64,000 bases of DNA from an uncultured Chlorobiota bacterium (lineage in GTDB: Bacteria; Bacteroidota; Ignavibacteria; UBA10030; UBA6906). How positions within the stretch are numbered: the stretch's first letter is position 1; each line of letters opens with the position of its first letter. A program made the translations under genes and the position numbers. The notes beneath the pieces were generated by a model. The model was not told the origin of the DNA. It was given only the letters and a program-made list of their open reading frames with translations, and did no database searches. The stretch is taken from the NCBI GenBank assembly GCA_900696645.1, contig CAADGV010000024.1, positions 124,001 to 188,000 of the forward strand. The letters run 5' to 3'. Of the stretch, positions 41,988-51,450 are shown in pieces.

Positions 41988-44264
41988 ATGAAGAGGCTTC
42001 TCGGAACATTATTGCTGCTGTTTGCGGGTTCAATTGTGCGGATTCATGCACAAACAGGAACCATCACCGGAACAGTTGTCAACCAGATTACACAGGAACC
42101 CTTGCCGTTTGCAAACGTCAGAGTTCTCGGAACACAACTCGGCGCTGCGACTTCAGTTGACGGCACGTTCTCGATCGCAGAGGTTCCGGTCGGGACGTAT
42201 CAGGTTCAGGCATCGCTTGTCGGGTTCGCGCCGTTCATTCTGAGCGATGTGGTGGCAAGAGTGGGGAAACCCGCCGATCTGAAATTCCAATTGCAACCTA
42301 CCGATATTGCTTTCGAAGAAGTTGAAGTGAGTGGGAGGTACTTTCAGAAATCGCCTGATGCAGCCGTCAGTGTTCAGCGGCTTTCCTATGAAGAAATTCG
42401 ACGGTCGCCGGGTGGATTTGAAGATGTGGTGCGGGCCATTTCCGTCCTGCCGGGTGTTGCGCAAGTGTCGCCGGGACGAAATGATCTCGTTGTCCGCGGC
42501 GGAGCTCCGTCTGAGAATCTCTTTGTGGTGGACAATATTGAAATTCCCAACATCAATCACTTCGGCACGCAAGGCGCGAGCGGAGGCCCGCTCAGCTACA
42601 TCAACCTGGATTTTGTACGAGAGACGGCCTTCTCCACCGGCGGGTTCGGTGCAAAATACGGAGACCGCATGTCATCGGTACTCACAATTGATTTGCGAGA
42701 CGGGAGAAATGACAAGCTGGGAGGCAAAGCTACCATCTCTGCAAGCCAATTCGGCCTCAATGCTGAAGGGCCGCTTGACGACAACGGCACGTTCGTTTTT
42801 TCAGCGAGGCGAAGTTATCTGGATTTGATTTTCAAAGCAGCGGGCTTTGCGTTTGTTCCCGAGTATTGGGACTTCCTTGGAAGAGTCTCGTACAGAATCG
42901 ACAACACCAATCGATTGACGTTTCTGGGTGTCGGGGCTATCGACGACGTGAGTTTCTTCAATGATGATGCAACCAAAAGATTCGACAACTCACGCGTACT
43001 CGGCACGGCGCAGCGGCAATATGCGAGCGGAGTGAGTTGGATTCGCCTTTTTGGCAACGGCTTTTCAACTGTGACGCTTGGCCGCAGTTATGTGAACTAC
43101 AACGGAGTTCAACGCGATTCTCTTCTCGTCCCCTTCTTTACTAATCGCTCAAAAGAAGGGGAAACAAGTCTCCGCGGCGACGTTGTGTTGCAACTGCCGC
43201 ATTCGGAACTATCATTTGGTGCACAGGCGCGCTACATCAATTTCAAAGCAAACCTTGCAATACCGGCATACATATCAACTTTTGGAGATACGCTCGATGT
43301 TCTGGTGAATAATTATGCAGAAACCGGTCATAAGATCGGAGTGTACGGACAGTACTCGCAACGGGTGACGAGAAATCTTCAACTGACCGCAGGTGGAAGA
43401 TTTGACTATTTCAACATGATCAACAAAAAAACATATCTTTCACCTCGGGGCTCCATCACGTATGATTTTTCAGATCTTACATCAATCAGTGCCAGCGCCG
43501 GGATGTACTATCAGAATCCGTCGTACATCTGGTTGGTGGCGAACCCTCTGAACAAGAATCTTGAAGCTACTCGTGCCGACCAATTTGTTCTGGGCGTGGA
43601 ACATTTGCTGCGGGCCGATCTGAAGCTGCGCGTTGAAGGATTCTACAAGAACTACAGCAACTACCCTGCAAGCGTGACGCGGCCGTATCTTGTTCTGTCC
43701 AACACAGGCGGAGGGTTTGGCGGATCCGATGAGAACTTTGCTTCGTATGGACTTGACCATCTGGTGAGCGGCGGAAGGGGACGGTCATACGGCGTTGAGT
43801 TCCTTCTGCAGAAGAAGCTGTCGGAAATACCGATATACGGACTTGCAAGCCTGACACTAAGTTCAGCACAATTTAGCGCGCTTGATGGTGTTGAGCGGCC
43901 GGGTGCCTTTGACCAACGCGTTATCTTCAATGTGAGCGGTGGCTATCAGTTCAATGAGCGGTGGGAAGCGAGCGTGAAATTCCGTTTTGCCTCCGGCAGC
44001 CCGTACACGCCGTTCAGGCAAGACGGAACGCAGAACGCTGCTGAGTACAACTCTTCCCGATTGAAGAATCTCCACAGCCTTGATATACGGGTAGATCGTC
44101 GCTGGAATTTTGCGAACTGGGACTTGATTGTGTATCTCGACATTCAGAATATCTATAACAACAAGGCAGTCAGCCAGATTCGCTGGAATGCGCGTGAGCA
44201 GCGCACAGAAGCGAATGAAAGCATTGGAATTCTCCCCTCCATCGGAATCAGTGCCGAGTTGTAG
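41988..44264 (+). CDS. TonB-dependent receptor with carboxypeptidase-like regulatory domain
   Basis: A 758-residue outer membrane receptor. The signal peptide MKRLLGTLLLLFAGSI ends near HAQ. An N-terminal CarboxypepD_reg-like domain (GTVVNQITQEPLPFANVRVL) covers about 24-105. The plug (about 115-240) has RRSPGGFEDVVRAISVLPGV and NDLVVRGGAPSENLFVVDNI. The barrel continues to the end with a final strand GISAEL. This domain order is typical of FCB group receptors. The ligand is unknown and there is no SusD partner next to it. It is full length and appears monocistronic. Confidence 0.92.
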   Translation: MKRLLGTLLLLFAGSIVRIHAQTGTITGTVVNQITQEPLPFANVRVLGTQLGAATSVDGTFSIAEVPVGTYQVQASLVGFAPFILSDVVARVGKPADLKFQLQPTDIAFEEVEVSGRYFQKSPDAAVSVQRLSYEEIRRSPGGFEDVVRAISVLPGVAQVSPGRNDLVVRGGAPSENLFVVDNIEIPNINHFGTQGASGGPLSYINLDFVRETAFSTGGFGAKYGDRMSSVLTIDLRDGRNDKLGGKATISASQFGLNAEGPLDDNGTFVFSARRSYLDLIFKAAGFAFVPEYWDFLGRVSYRIDNTNRLTFLGVGAIDDVSFFNDDATKRFDNSRVLGTAQRQYASGVSWIRLFGNGFSTVTLGRSYVNYNGVQRDSLLVPFFTNRSKEGETSLRGDVVLQLPHSELSFGAQARYINFKANLAIPAYISTFGDTLDVLVNNYAETGHKIGVYGQYSQRVTRNLQLTAGGRFDYFNMINKKTYLSPRGSITYDFSDLTSISASAGMYYQNPSYIWLVANPLNKNLEATRADQFVLGVEHLLRADLKLRVEGFYKNYSNYPASVTRPYLVLSNTGGGFGGSDENFASYGLDHLVSGGRGRSYGVEFLLQKKLSEIPIYGLASLTLSSAQFSALDGVERPGAFDQRVIFNVSGGYQFNERWEASVKFRFASGSPYTPFRQDGTQNAAEYNSSRLKNLHSLDIRVDRRWNFANWDLIVYLDIQNIYNNKAVSQIRWNAREQRTEANESIGILPSIGISAEL

Positions 44265-44512
44265 CAGCCTGCTCGGCAAAGAGAGGTGCCATGAGTTGAA
44301 TCGTTGCACCCTCAAATCATTTCCCATATATTAACTGCGGGTACCAGCAGCCTACGGATACCTGTTCTTCTTACTTTCCCAAAAACACAAGCAGCGGTAC
44401 ATTGAATGTAAAGCGATGAACGATCAAGGACGTTTCAGCGCCTCCTGAATACATATGTACGCTCTGTTTCTGCTTTTGCATTCTCGCACACATTATAAGG
44501 GTCAGAACCTTC
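44265..44512 (+). other. Intergenic stretch before the phosphate-transport genes
   Basis: About 250 bases without a credible gene. A hexamer-like TATAAG lies 10 bases before the DUF47 ribosome region, but no matching -35 box is at the right distance. No Pho box was recognised. Confidence 0.4.
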
Positions 44513-45163
44513 ATGAAACTTGACAGTTTTCTTCACGCACTTCTTCCGAAGGACGACAAGTTCTTCAGATATTTTGAGAAGGATGTTCAGAATCTCCACC
44601 AGGCGGCAAAGATGTTCAGCGAACTGATGTCGAACTCAATGTCCAAAGAGGAACGCGCACAAAAGATCCGCCGCATCGAAGAGTTCGAGCACAAAGGAGA
44701 TGAGATAACACATCAGATTTTTTCCGAACTCGGATCAACGTTCATCACGCCATTCGACAGGGAAGATATCCATGCCCTTACCTCAAAACTGGATGATATT
44801 CTCGATTACATACAAGGGGCGGCAAACCGGATTGTGTTGTACCGTGTTGATATCATTCTGCCGGAAATGGAGCGACTCGCCAGTTTGATCTATCAGGCTG
44901 TGCAAGAACTGAGCATGGCCATCCACCATCTGCGTGATTTTCAGAACGAACCGAGTATTCGCGAAAATCTTGTGAAGATCCACAGTATTGAAAATGAGGC
45001 GGACGATCTATTCGAGCGAGCAATCGCTAACCTATTTGATACCTGCAAGGATCCGATCCTTCTCATCAAAAACAAAGAGTTGATCGTCAGTTTGGAAACG
45101 GCAACGGACAAGTGCGAGGATGCCGCAAACGCCATTGAATCCATTATAGTCAAGAACTCCTGA
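44513..45163 (+). CDS. DUF47/PhoU-like regulator of phosphate transporter
   Basis: A 216-residue all-helical protein of the DUF47 family (YkaA/PhoU-like). These are usually encoded directly before a PiT transporter and thought to control it. Family features are a leading LPKDDKFFRYFEKDV, then EEFEHKGDEITHQIFSELG, FITPFDREDIHALTSKLDDI, IENEADDLFERAIANLF and a C-terminal ETATDKCEDAANAIESI with the metal-binding ExxxD/DxxxE pattern. The PiT gene starts immediately after, one base downstream of its stop. Confidence 0.92.
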   Translation: MKLDSFLHALLPKDDKFFRYFEKDVQNLHQAAKMFSELMSNSMSKEERAQKIRRIEEFEHKGDEITHQIFSELGSTFITPFDREDIHALTSKLDDILDYIQGAANRIVLYRVDIILPEMERLASLIYQAVQELSMAIHHLRDFQNEPSIRENLVKIHSIENEADDLFERAIANLFDTCKDPILLIKNKELIVSLETATDKCEDAANAIESIIVKNS

Positions 45164-45164
45164 T

Positions 45165-46166
45165 ATGCTGACACTCGTCATTATCATCATCGGGTTGGCG
45201 TTACTGTTCGATTTCCTGAACGGCATGAACGATGCCGCCAACTCCATTGCGACAATTGTTTCGACGCATGTTCTTTCTCCGCGCCTTGCGGTATTGTGGG
45301 CGGCATTCTTCAATGTGGTGGCCGCATTCGGGTTCGGTGTGCATGTTGCCAATACAATCGGCAAGGGGATTGTGGAACTTTCCGTTGTCAACGAGTATTT
45401 GATTCTCGGTGCCTTGATTGGCGCCATTGTGTGGACGCACGTATGTACTCGTTTCGGACTGCCCATCAGTGTGTCACATGCACTAATCGGAGGATTGGCC
45501 GGTGCAGGTCTTGCAAAAGGAGGCATTGGGGCACTCGTGATGGGAGGACTAATCAAGGTGTCGTTGTTCATTTTCCTTTCACCGCTTCTCGGACTTATCA
45601 TTGCATACTTCTTCATGGTTGGCGTAACGTGGCTGTCCCGGAAATCATCCCCGCACAAGGTAGACCGGGTGTTTCGCGTTGGCCAGTTGATATCGTCCGC
45701 TGCGTACAGTCTTGGTCACGGCACGAACGATGCACAAAAGACCATGGGCATCATTGCTCTCGTTCTATACACTTCAGGTTACCTTGGCAATGAGTTTTAT
45801 GTGCCTGTATGGGTCATCCTCTCTGCTCATGCTGCAATTGGGCTTGGCACGTATATGGGAGGGTGGAAAGTTGTCCGCACGATGGGCATGAAACTGACAC
45901 ATCTCAGGCCCATTGGCGGGTTTTGTGCTGAAACTGCAGGTGCATCGGTCCTTCTGGGAACTGCGTTGGCTGGGATTCCTGTGAGTACGACACATACGAT
46001 AGCCGGCGCGATTATGGGTGTTGGATCTACAAGACGCTTGTCTGCTGTGCGATGGGGGATTGCGGGAAAAATAGTCTGGGCGTGGATTCTTACCATTCCG
46101 GCATCTGCAACAGTTGCTGCCGGCGGATATTTAGTTGTTGAGGCGATTCATCAACTGCTCAGTTAG
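45165..46166 (+). CDS. PiT family inorganic phosphate transporter
   Basis: A 333-residue inner-membrane phosphate/cation symporter with about ten helices in two inverted halves. The PiT signature repeats are FDFLNGMNDAANSIATIVST near the N-terminus and SLGHGTNDAQKTMGIIALVL in the second half, each containing the conserved GxNDA core. Length is that of the short bacterial PiT form. The ATG follows the DUF47 stop by one base, so the pair is certainly cotranscribed. Energy coupling (proton or sodium) cannot be told. Confidence 0.94.
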   Translation: MLTLVIIIIGLALLFDFLNGMNDAANSIATIVSTHVLSPRLAVLWAAFFNVVAAFGFGVHVANTIGKGIVELSVVNEYLILGALIGAIVWTHVCTRFGLPISVSHALIGGLAGAGLAKGGIGALVMGGLIKVSLFIFLSPLLGLIIAYFFMVGVTWLSRKSSPHKVDRVFRVGQLISSAAYSLGHGTNDAQKTMGIIALVLYTSGYLGNEFYVPVWVILSAHAAIGLGTYMGGWKVVRTMGMKLTHLRPIGGFCAETAGASVLLGTALAGIPVSTTHTIAGAIMGVGSTRRLSAVRWGIAGKIVWAWILTIPASATVAAGGYLVVEAIHQLLS

Positions 46167-46179
46167 GTAAAAAAACAGC

Positions 46180-46208
46180 TTGAACTTCTTTTCTCTTTTG
46201 CGTATCAT
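46180..46208 (+). promoter_or_regulatory. Promoter for tRNA-Asn
   Basis: TTGAAC (46180-46185), 17-base spacer, TATCAT (46203-46208), ending 21 bases before the first base of the tRNA. Spacing and position are ideal for a stable-RNA promoter. Confidence 0.6.
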
Positions 46209-46229
46209 GAACACGAATTGCAAAACAAT

Positions 46230-46304
46230 TCCGCGATAGCTCAATGGTAGAGCATGCGGCTGTTAACCGCAGGGTTGCAGGTTCGAGTCCTGCTCGCGGA
46301 GCCA
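46230..46304 (+). tRNA. tRNA-Asn (anticodon GTT)
   Basis: Complete cloverleaf: acceptor TCCGCGA/TCGCGGA, D stem GCTC/GAGC, anticodon stem TGCGG/CCGCA with loop CTGTTAA (anticodon GTT at 46262-46264), T stem GCAGG/CCTGC with loop TTCGAGT, discriminator G. The CCA end is encoded (46302-46304), unlike tRNA-Arg at 27403. Confidence 0.96.
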
Positions 46305-46305
46305 G

Positions 46306-46345
46306 AAGCTCCGGTTCCCGACTTCGTCGGGACTGGAGCTTTCGT
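46306..46345 (+). terminator. Terminator directly after tRNA-Asn
   Basis: A long imperfect hairpin AAGCTCCGGTTCCCGACTTC and its complement, with outer stem AAGCTCC (46306-46312) / GGAGCTT (46335-46341) and inner stem TCCCGA/TCGGGA around a CTTCG loop, then TTCGTATTCT. It starts one base after the encoded CCA. Confidence 0.75.
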
Positions 46346-46623
46346 ATTCTATGGGCCAATCCTCGTTTTGTTTCACTTCTTCCCATTTCCTTTTTCTGTC
46401 CCGTCTCCTCTGAGTTTGTATGTGATTTCCACCGTCTTCTCGCCCTGCTTGACAGAACATCGAATCTCCTCGGCATATCACATTCAAGAGGTTGCGTTTG
46501 GTTTCGGCGGTGAGGCTGAGCAAATGAATGCGTCAATAAGTGACATTCTTCGAACGCCCGTAAGCCCTTTGCGAACCGGTCTGCCAGAACAATAGATGAA
46601 ATTGTTGCGGCAGACGATTTCAT
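46346..46623 (+). other. Intergenic stretch between tRNA-Asn and the first GH8 promoter
   Basis: No gene is supported here. Open frames on both strands are readings through the tRNA or have no ribosome site and no recognisable product. A TTGACA hexamer near 46450 lacks a good -10 box at 17 bases. Confidence 0.5.
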
Positions 46624-46652
46624 TTGACTAACGACTCCCCCCGAAGTATATT
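46624..46652 (+). promoter_or_regulatory. Promoter for the first GH8 gene
   Basis: TTGACT (46624-46629), 17-base spacer, TATATT (46647-46652). The predicted start near 46659 leaves about 100 bases of leader before the ATG at 46760. The second GH8 gene has a closely similar promoter (TTGACA-N17-TATATT, 48621-48649). Confidence 0.6.
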
Positions 46653-46759
46653 TAGACGGAATTTTGAAAGCATCGATTTGCCGATAGTATGCCGGTCATG
46701 AATCGGCCACTCTGGGCGTCTCTTCTGTAGTATTTTCATAGTCACATTTCACGAGATGT

Positions 46760-48547
46760 ATGCGTGCAACGGTAATTTGTATCGCTTTATGGAGTGCTAC
46801 GGCTCTGGTGCCGGAGATGTTAGGCGGACTGAAGGACAATCTCACCGGAGGAACCTCTGTGGATACTCTGGGCAGCGGATGCTTGAATTTTCCGTTCCCT
46901 CAAAACACCACCTTTCCGTTCGGTATCATGCCGAACGGCAGCGATCATGCTGTGGCCCATCAATCTTACCTCGCATGGAAGAACAACTACGTAACAACCG
47001 ATGGGGCCTGCGGTTTCCGCAGGGTAGTGTTCAACGACATGCATACAACTTACTCCGAGGGAATAGGATACGGGATGCTGCTTGCTGTAAATGCCGGGGA
47101 TCGGGAATTGTTTGATGATCTGTTCGGATACTACAACAATTTCCTCGATCATAACGGACTAATGCACTGGTGGATTGGCAGCAACTGTCAGGTTATCGGG
47201 ATTACGGCGGCAACCGATGCGGATCAAGATGTGGCGTTTGCACTGCTCCAAGCTCACCAGCAATGGTGCAGCGAAGGGGCAATAAATTATCTGCTGAGCG
47301 CACAAACCATCATCGATCGGCTGTACGCCTACACTGTTGAAGCAGGCACGTATGTTCTCAAGCCGGGAGATAATTGGGGGGGCTCGCATGTGACGAATCC
47401 TTCGTATTTTGCTCCGGCATACTACAGGGCATTTCGTGAGGCCACCGGCAATGCAGGCTGGGATTCGGTTATCACCAAATGCTACGAGATTCTGAGCAAC
47501 GCAGCGCATCACACAACAGGTTTGGTACCCGATTGGTGCCAGGCAAATGGTCAACCGGCAAACGGCTTTGCGTATTACTACTACTACGATGCAACACGAA
47601 CACCGTGGCGGATTGCACTTGATTACCTCTGGTATGGAGATCAACGAGCCTACGACTTTTGCACAAAGATCTCCGATTTTGTACGAGGGATTGGCGCCCC
47701 GAATATACTTGAAGGATATCATCTCAACGGAAGCCCGCTCAACTGGTCGCACATAAATGTGTTTATCGGTCCGTTCGGTGCGGGCGTAATGGCTACGAAT
47801 CAAAGTTACCAGTCGTTTTGTGATTCAATGTACAACGAGAACGTAACTACTGTCCCATGGTTCATTCCCGGCAATTATTACAACTACAGTCTAAGAACGC
47901 TAACGCTGTTTTTACAGACCGGAAATTTTCTCAACCCGAACGAAATGCCGTTGCCGGTACAGCTCGCATATTTCAGAGGGCGCGTTACTCTGCCCGGTAA
48001 CCACGCATTGCTTGAATGGGGAACACTCTCAGAGCTGAACAACTATGGATTTGAGATTCAAAAAAGGCTTCAGTCGGACCCGGCGTTTGCAACGCTACCC
48101 AATAGTTTCATCCCGGGTCACGGGACGACGCTTGAGCCTCAATTTTATTCATTCATGGATTCTGAAGCCATAAATCGCCCGACATATTACAGGTTGAAAC
48201 AAATCGATCTTGACGGGAGAGTTCATTTCACCGATGCAATATTCGTTGAGGCCTCAACATCGGTGTATGAAGAATCCGTCCCGCCGGCTTTTTCACTTCA
48301 TCAGAACTATCCAAATCCTTTCAATCCATCGACACGGATTCGGTTTGCCATTCCGAAAGACGCCAACGTTAAGGTGAGTGTTTACAACTCCCTCGGGCAA
48401 CTCGTGGCTCACCTTATTAATGAAGAGAAGCATCGCGGGTATCACGAAGTCGTATTCCACGCAGATGGGTTGTCGAGCGGTGTATACTATTACACTCTTA
48501 GAGCCGATGGCTTCGTAGCATCCAGGAAACTCATTCTCATCAAATAG
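46760..48547 (+). CDS. Glycoside hydrolase family 8 enzyme with type IX secretion sorting domain
   Basis: A 595-residue exported hydrolase. A short hydrophobic N-terminus (ICIALWSATALVPEML) serves as signal peptide. The GH8 (alpha/alpha)6 domain spans about 38-395. The catalytic acid Glu is in TTYSEGIGYGMLLAV, an aspartate in ATDADQDVAFALL, and the third acidic block is YYYYDATRTPWRIALDYLW. GH8 enzymes are endo-beta-1,4-glucanases, chitosanases or xylanases. Residues about 397-505 are a T9SS-associated beta domain (LLEWGTLSELNNYGFEIQK). The C-terminus (FSLHQNYPNPFNPSTRIRFA to RKLILIK) is a type A sorting domain. It is one of three GH8 paralogues here. Confidence 0.93.
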   Translation: MRATVICIALWSATALVPEMLGGLKDNLTGGTSVDTLGSGCLNFPFPQNTTFPFGIMPNGSDHAVAHQSYLAWKNNYVTTDGACGFRRVVFNDMHTTYSEGIGYGMLLAVNAGDRELFDDLFGYYNNFLDHNGLMHWWIGSNCQVIGITAATDADQDVAFALLQAHQQWCSEGAINYLLSAQTIIDRLYAYTVEAGTYVLKPGDNWGGSHVTNPSYFAPAYYRAFREATGNAGWDSVITKCYEILSNAAHHTTGLVPDWCQANGQPANGFAYYYYYDATRTPWRIALDYLWYGDQRAYDFCTKISDFVRGIGAPNILEGYHLNGSPLNWSHINVFIGPFGAGVMATNQSYQSFCDSMYNENVTTVPWFIPGNYYNYSLRTLTLFLQTGNFLNPNEMPLPVQLAYFRGRVTLPGNHALLEWGTLSELNNYGFEIQKRLQSDPAFATLPNSFIPGHGTTLEPQFYSFMDSEAINRPTYYRLKQIDLDGRVHFTDAIFVEASTSVYEESVPPAFSLHQNYPNPFNPSTRIRFAIPKDANVKVSVYNSLGQLVAHLINEEKHRGYHEVVFHADGLSSGVYYYTLRADGFVASRKLILIK

Positions 48548-48620
48548 TCTTCCGAACTCTGGTTTGTAAGACGAAATCGTCACAATCTGCTGCCCTCCCC
48601 GCATAATTCTTGGCAGTTCT

Positions 48621-48649
48621 TGACAACCCTCCTATCTACGTGTATATTT
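48621..48649 (+). promoter_or_regulatory. Promoter for the second GH8 gene
   Basis: TTGACA (48621-48626), 17-base spacer, TATATT (48644-48649): near-perfect sigma-70 match. The start near 48656 leaves about 60 bases before the GTG at 48718. The second GH8 gene is therefore a separate transcription unit from the first. Confidence 0.65.
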
Positions 48650-48717
48650 TAGCGCGAGACAAACCTGTATTTACAAACACACATCATTCCTTTCGCAAAA
48701 AGTAGAATAGGGGGAGC

Positions 48718-51327
48718 GTGAACCTGCTTCGATTTGTAGAGAGAATCATTCTTCTTACCGTTATAGGTGTCGGGTCGTTATGGGCACAGCAATCCGGCAT
48801 TTCCGACACGCCGGAATGCCACAACTATCCGTTCCCGCAAAATGCCATCTATCCGTATGGTCTAATGCCGGCGGATCGTAATCACCTTCACGCTCAACAA
48901 TCATATCTTAGCTGGAAGAACAACTATGTCACAGCCGACGGAGCATGCGGATTTCGGCGGGTGCTGTTCAACGACATGAGTTCGACCTATTCTGAGGGTA
49001 TTGGGTACGGAATGTTGCTCGCCGCCAACTTTGATGATCAATTACTATTCGATGATCTTTGGCGTTACTATGTTGCCAATCTTGATCAATACGGATTGAT
49101 GCACTGGTGGATTGGCAACAACTGCCAGGTGTTGGGCATCAATGCCGCAACCGATGCCGACGAGGATGTTGCATTTGCGCTTTTGCTTGCAGACAAGCAG
49201 TGGTGCAGCACCGGCCCTCTCAACTACAGGCAACTCGCAATCACACAAATCAATCGCATCTATCAACGCCAAGTTGAACGCAACACGTATGTGCTGAAGC
49301 CCGGCGATACGTGGGGAGGTTCGAACGTGACAAATCCTTCGTACTTTGCTCCCGCATACTACCGCGCATTTCGCGAAGCAACAGGGAACGCGGCGTGGGA
49401 TTCGGTGATTACGAAATGTTATCAGATTCTGAACAACGCCGCACACCCGACAACCGGACTGGTGCCCGACTGGTGTCAGGCGAATGGTCTGCCTGCAAGC
49501 GGTTTTGCCTATTATTACTACTACGACGCAACAAGAACCCCGTGGCGGATTGCACTGGATTATTTGTGGTTCGGTGATCAGAGGGCAAAGGCATTTTGCG
49601 AAAAAATCTCCTCATTTGCCCGCAACATCGGGTCCATCAATATCGGTGAGGGATACCAGTTAGATGGAAGTCCTATGGGATCGGCGCATATCAATGTGTT
49701 TGTCGGTCCGTTCGGGGCCGGTGCAATGGGAACGGGTTCGACATTTCAGGCTTTCTGTGACTCGGCCTATCAGGACAATGTTGCGACTGTGCCGCCGTTC
49801 GTGAATGGCAACTACTACAACTACAGTCTGCGAACCCTCACGCTTTTTCTTCAGACGGGGAATTTCTTCAACCCGTTGGCGGACCCGGTTCAGATACCGG
49901 CAACCCCGTCATTGGTAAGTCCGCTCAACGGTTCAACTGCTAACCCAACTTCTCCTGTACTGACGTGGCATGTGGCCGCCCGGGCGACGAGCTACAGAAT
50001 ACAGGTTGCGGAAGATTCAATGTTCACGTCAATAGTGCTGGATGATTCGACTCTTGTTGATACAATCCGGGTTGTTCCGGGATTGTCGAATGCATCCGTG
50101 TACTATTGGCGCGTTAGGGCAAAGAATCATGTTGGATGGAGTGAATTTGGGGCCTCGTGGAAGTTCACAACAATCCCTCTGCCGCCGGGTACTCCAGCAT
50201 TGAACTTACCCGCCAACGGAGCAACAGGAGTAACGACATCCCCTATTCTTTCATGGGACAGCTCGCTGACGGCAACGTGGTACCGCGTTCAAGTTTCAAG
50301 CGATTCGTTGTTCTCAAGTCTTGTCGTTGATGACTCCACGGTCTCAGCAACCTTCTTGCACATCGGGCCACTGGAGTATCTGACAACATACTATTGGCGT
50401 GCAAGCGCCCGCAACGAAGGGGGCTCGAGTTCGTTCTCGGAGGCATGGCGTTTCACGACTACGCTCTCACCGCCTTCACTCATACTGCCGCCCGACAGTG
50501 CCGCAGGAGTCTCGACAAATCCTCTGCTATCATGGGCTTCAGTGCCGGGCGCGCTTCTGTATCATGTGCAGGTTTCGCTGGACTCGTCATTCAGTGCGGT
50601 AGTTTTTGATAGTGTGGTGGTCGGCGAAACAGAATGTTATGCAGTCGGACTTGAGAATTCACTCAAATATTTCTGGAGAGTGAGAGCAAGCAACACGGAA
50701 GCTGTTGGAGTTTGGTCGGATGTATGGAAATTCACAACGATCCCTCGTTTGCCGGACCAGGTCGTGCTTGTCGCTCCGCCGAATGCAGCGATTATAACAT
50801 CCGACAGTGTGCAATTTCTATGGCGTGCAAGTCAACCGGAAGTTGAATTCTATTGGTTTGAAATAGCAAACGATTCAACGTTTGAAGGATCGAAAATCGA
50901 CTCAACACTGACCGATACAATCCGCGTGACCCGCGGTCTTCTGAATCATTCCTCGTTTTGGTGGAAGGTACGATCGAAAAACGCGGCTGGGTGGGGAGAA
51001 TTCAGCGATGTTCGGAAGTTCAACGTCGTGACCACGGGCTTGAGCACGGCGTATTCCGTTCCGGAGGAGTTCGAGCTTGCGCAGAATTATCCGAACCCGT
51101 TCAACCCTGCAACAACAATCAAGTACGGTTTACCGCGGAACTCGCACGTATTCCTGTTTGTGTTCAATACGCTTGGTCAGGTTGTGGAAGAGATGGTAAA
51201 TGATTATCAGCAAGCGGGTTATCACGAAATCACCTTCCGAAATACTCACCTGGCAAGTGGTGTCTACTACTATCAATTGCGTGCCGAAGGAGTGATTCTG
51301 ACAAAGAAATTCGTTCTGATCAAGTAG
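48718..51327 (+). CDS. GH8 enzyme with four fibronectin-III-like modules and T9SS sorting domain
   Basis: An 869-residue secreted hydrolase. The signal peptide (FVERIILLTVIGVGSLWAQ) is followed by a GH8 domain (about 35-390) with the same catalytic blocks as its paralogue: TYSEGIGYGMLLAAN, ATDADEDVAFALLLAD, YYDATRTPWRIALDYLWFGD. Four FN3-like repeats begin near residues 391, 491, 583 and 677, each carrying a pattern like YYWRVRAKN and ending WKFTTI or similar. The type A sorting domain runs from 780 (FELAQNYPNPFNPATTIKYG) to KKFVLIK. GTG start with AGGGGGA ribosome site 4-10 bases upstream. The FN3 linkers probably space the enzyme from the cell surface. Confidence 0.93.
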   Translation: MNLLRFVERIILLTVIGVGSLWAQQSGISDTPECHNYPFPQNAIYPYGLMPADRNHLHAQQSYLSWKNNYVTADGACGFRRVLFNDMSSTYSEGIGYGMLLAANFDDQLLFDDLWRYYVANLDQYGLMHWWIGNNCQVLGINAATDADEDVAFALLLADKQWCSTGPLNYRQLAITQINRIYQRQVERNTYVLKPGDTWGGSNVTNPSYFAPAYYRAFREATGNAAWDSVITKCYQILNNAAHPTTGLVPDWCQANGLPASGFAYYYYYDATRTPWRIALDYLWFGDQRAKAFCEKISSFARNIGSINIGEGYQLDGSPMGSAHINVFVGPFGAGAMGTGSTFQAFCDSAYQDNVATVPPFVNGNYYNYSLRTLTLFLQTGNFFNPLADPVQIPATPSLVSPLNGSTANPTSPVLTWHVAARATSYRIQVAEDSMFTSIVLDDSTLVDTIRVVPGLSNASVYYWRVRAKNHVGWSEFGASWKFTTIPLPPGTPALNLPANGATGVTTSPILSWDSSLTATWYRVQVSSDSLFSSLVVDDSTVSATFLHIGPLEYLTTYYWRASARNEGGSSSFSEAWRFTTTLSPPSLILPPDSAAGVSTNPLLSWASVPGALLYHVQVSLDSSFSAVVFDSVVVGETECYAVGLENSLKYFWRVRASNTEAVGVWSDVWKFTTIPRLPDQVVLVAPPNAAIITSDSVQFLWRASQPEVEFYWFEIANDSTFEGSKIDSTLTDTIRVTRGLLNHSSFWWKVRSKNAAGWGEFSDVRKFNVVTTGLSTAYSVPEEFELAQNYPNPFNPATTIKYGLPRNSHVFLFVFNTLGQVVEEMVNDYQQAGYHEITFRNTHLASGVYYYQLRAEGVILTKKFVLIK

Positions 51328-51374
51328 CCGAACAATACCCTTCTCTGTGTACCGGAAACTCTGTGACATGAAAC

Positions 51375-51421
51375 AAATGCCGGGCACTGACTTTTGCACA
51401 CAATACTGCTGTTCGGCATTT
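51375..51421 (+). terminator. Possible terminator or attenuator hairpin
   Basis: AAATGCCG (51375-51382) pairs with CGGCATTT (51414-51421) across a 31-base loop in which GCA/TGC can add internal pairs. Weak T-rich sequence follows. It lies between the second GH8 gene and the GT2 gene. The long loop makes it a less certain terminator. Confidence 0.35.
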
Positions 51422-51450
51422 AATAGTTTCGTACGCACGACAACATCGAG

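Noticed and set aside
46159-46623. A 154-aa open frame on the - strand with the string RAGLEPATLRLTAACSTIEL
   Set aside because: It is the antisense translation of tRNA-Asn; this string is a well-known false protein from tRNA regions.
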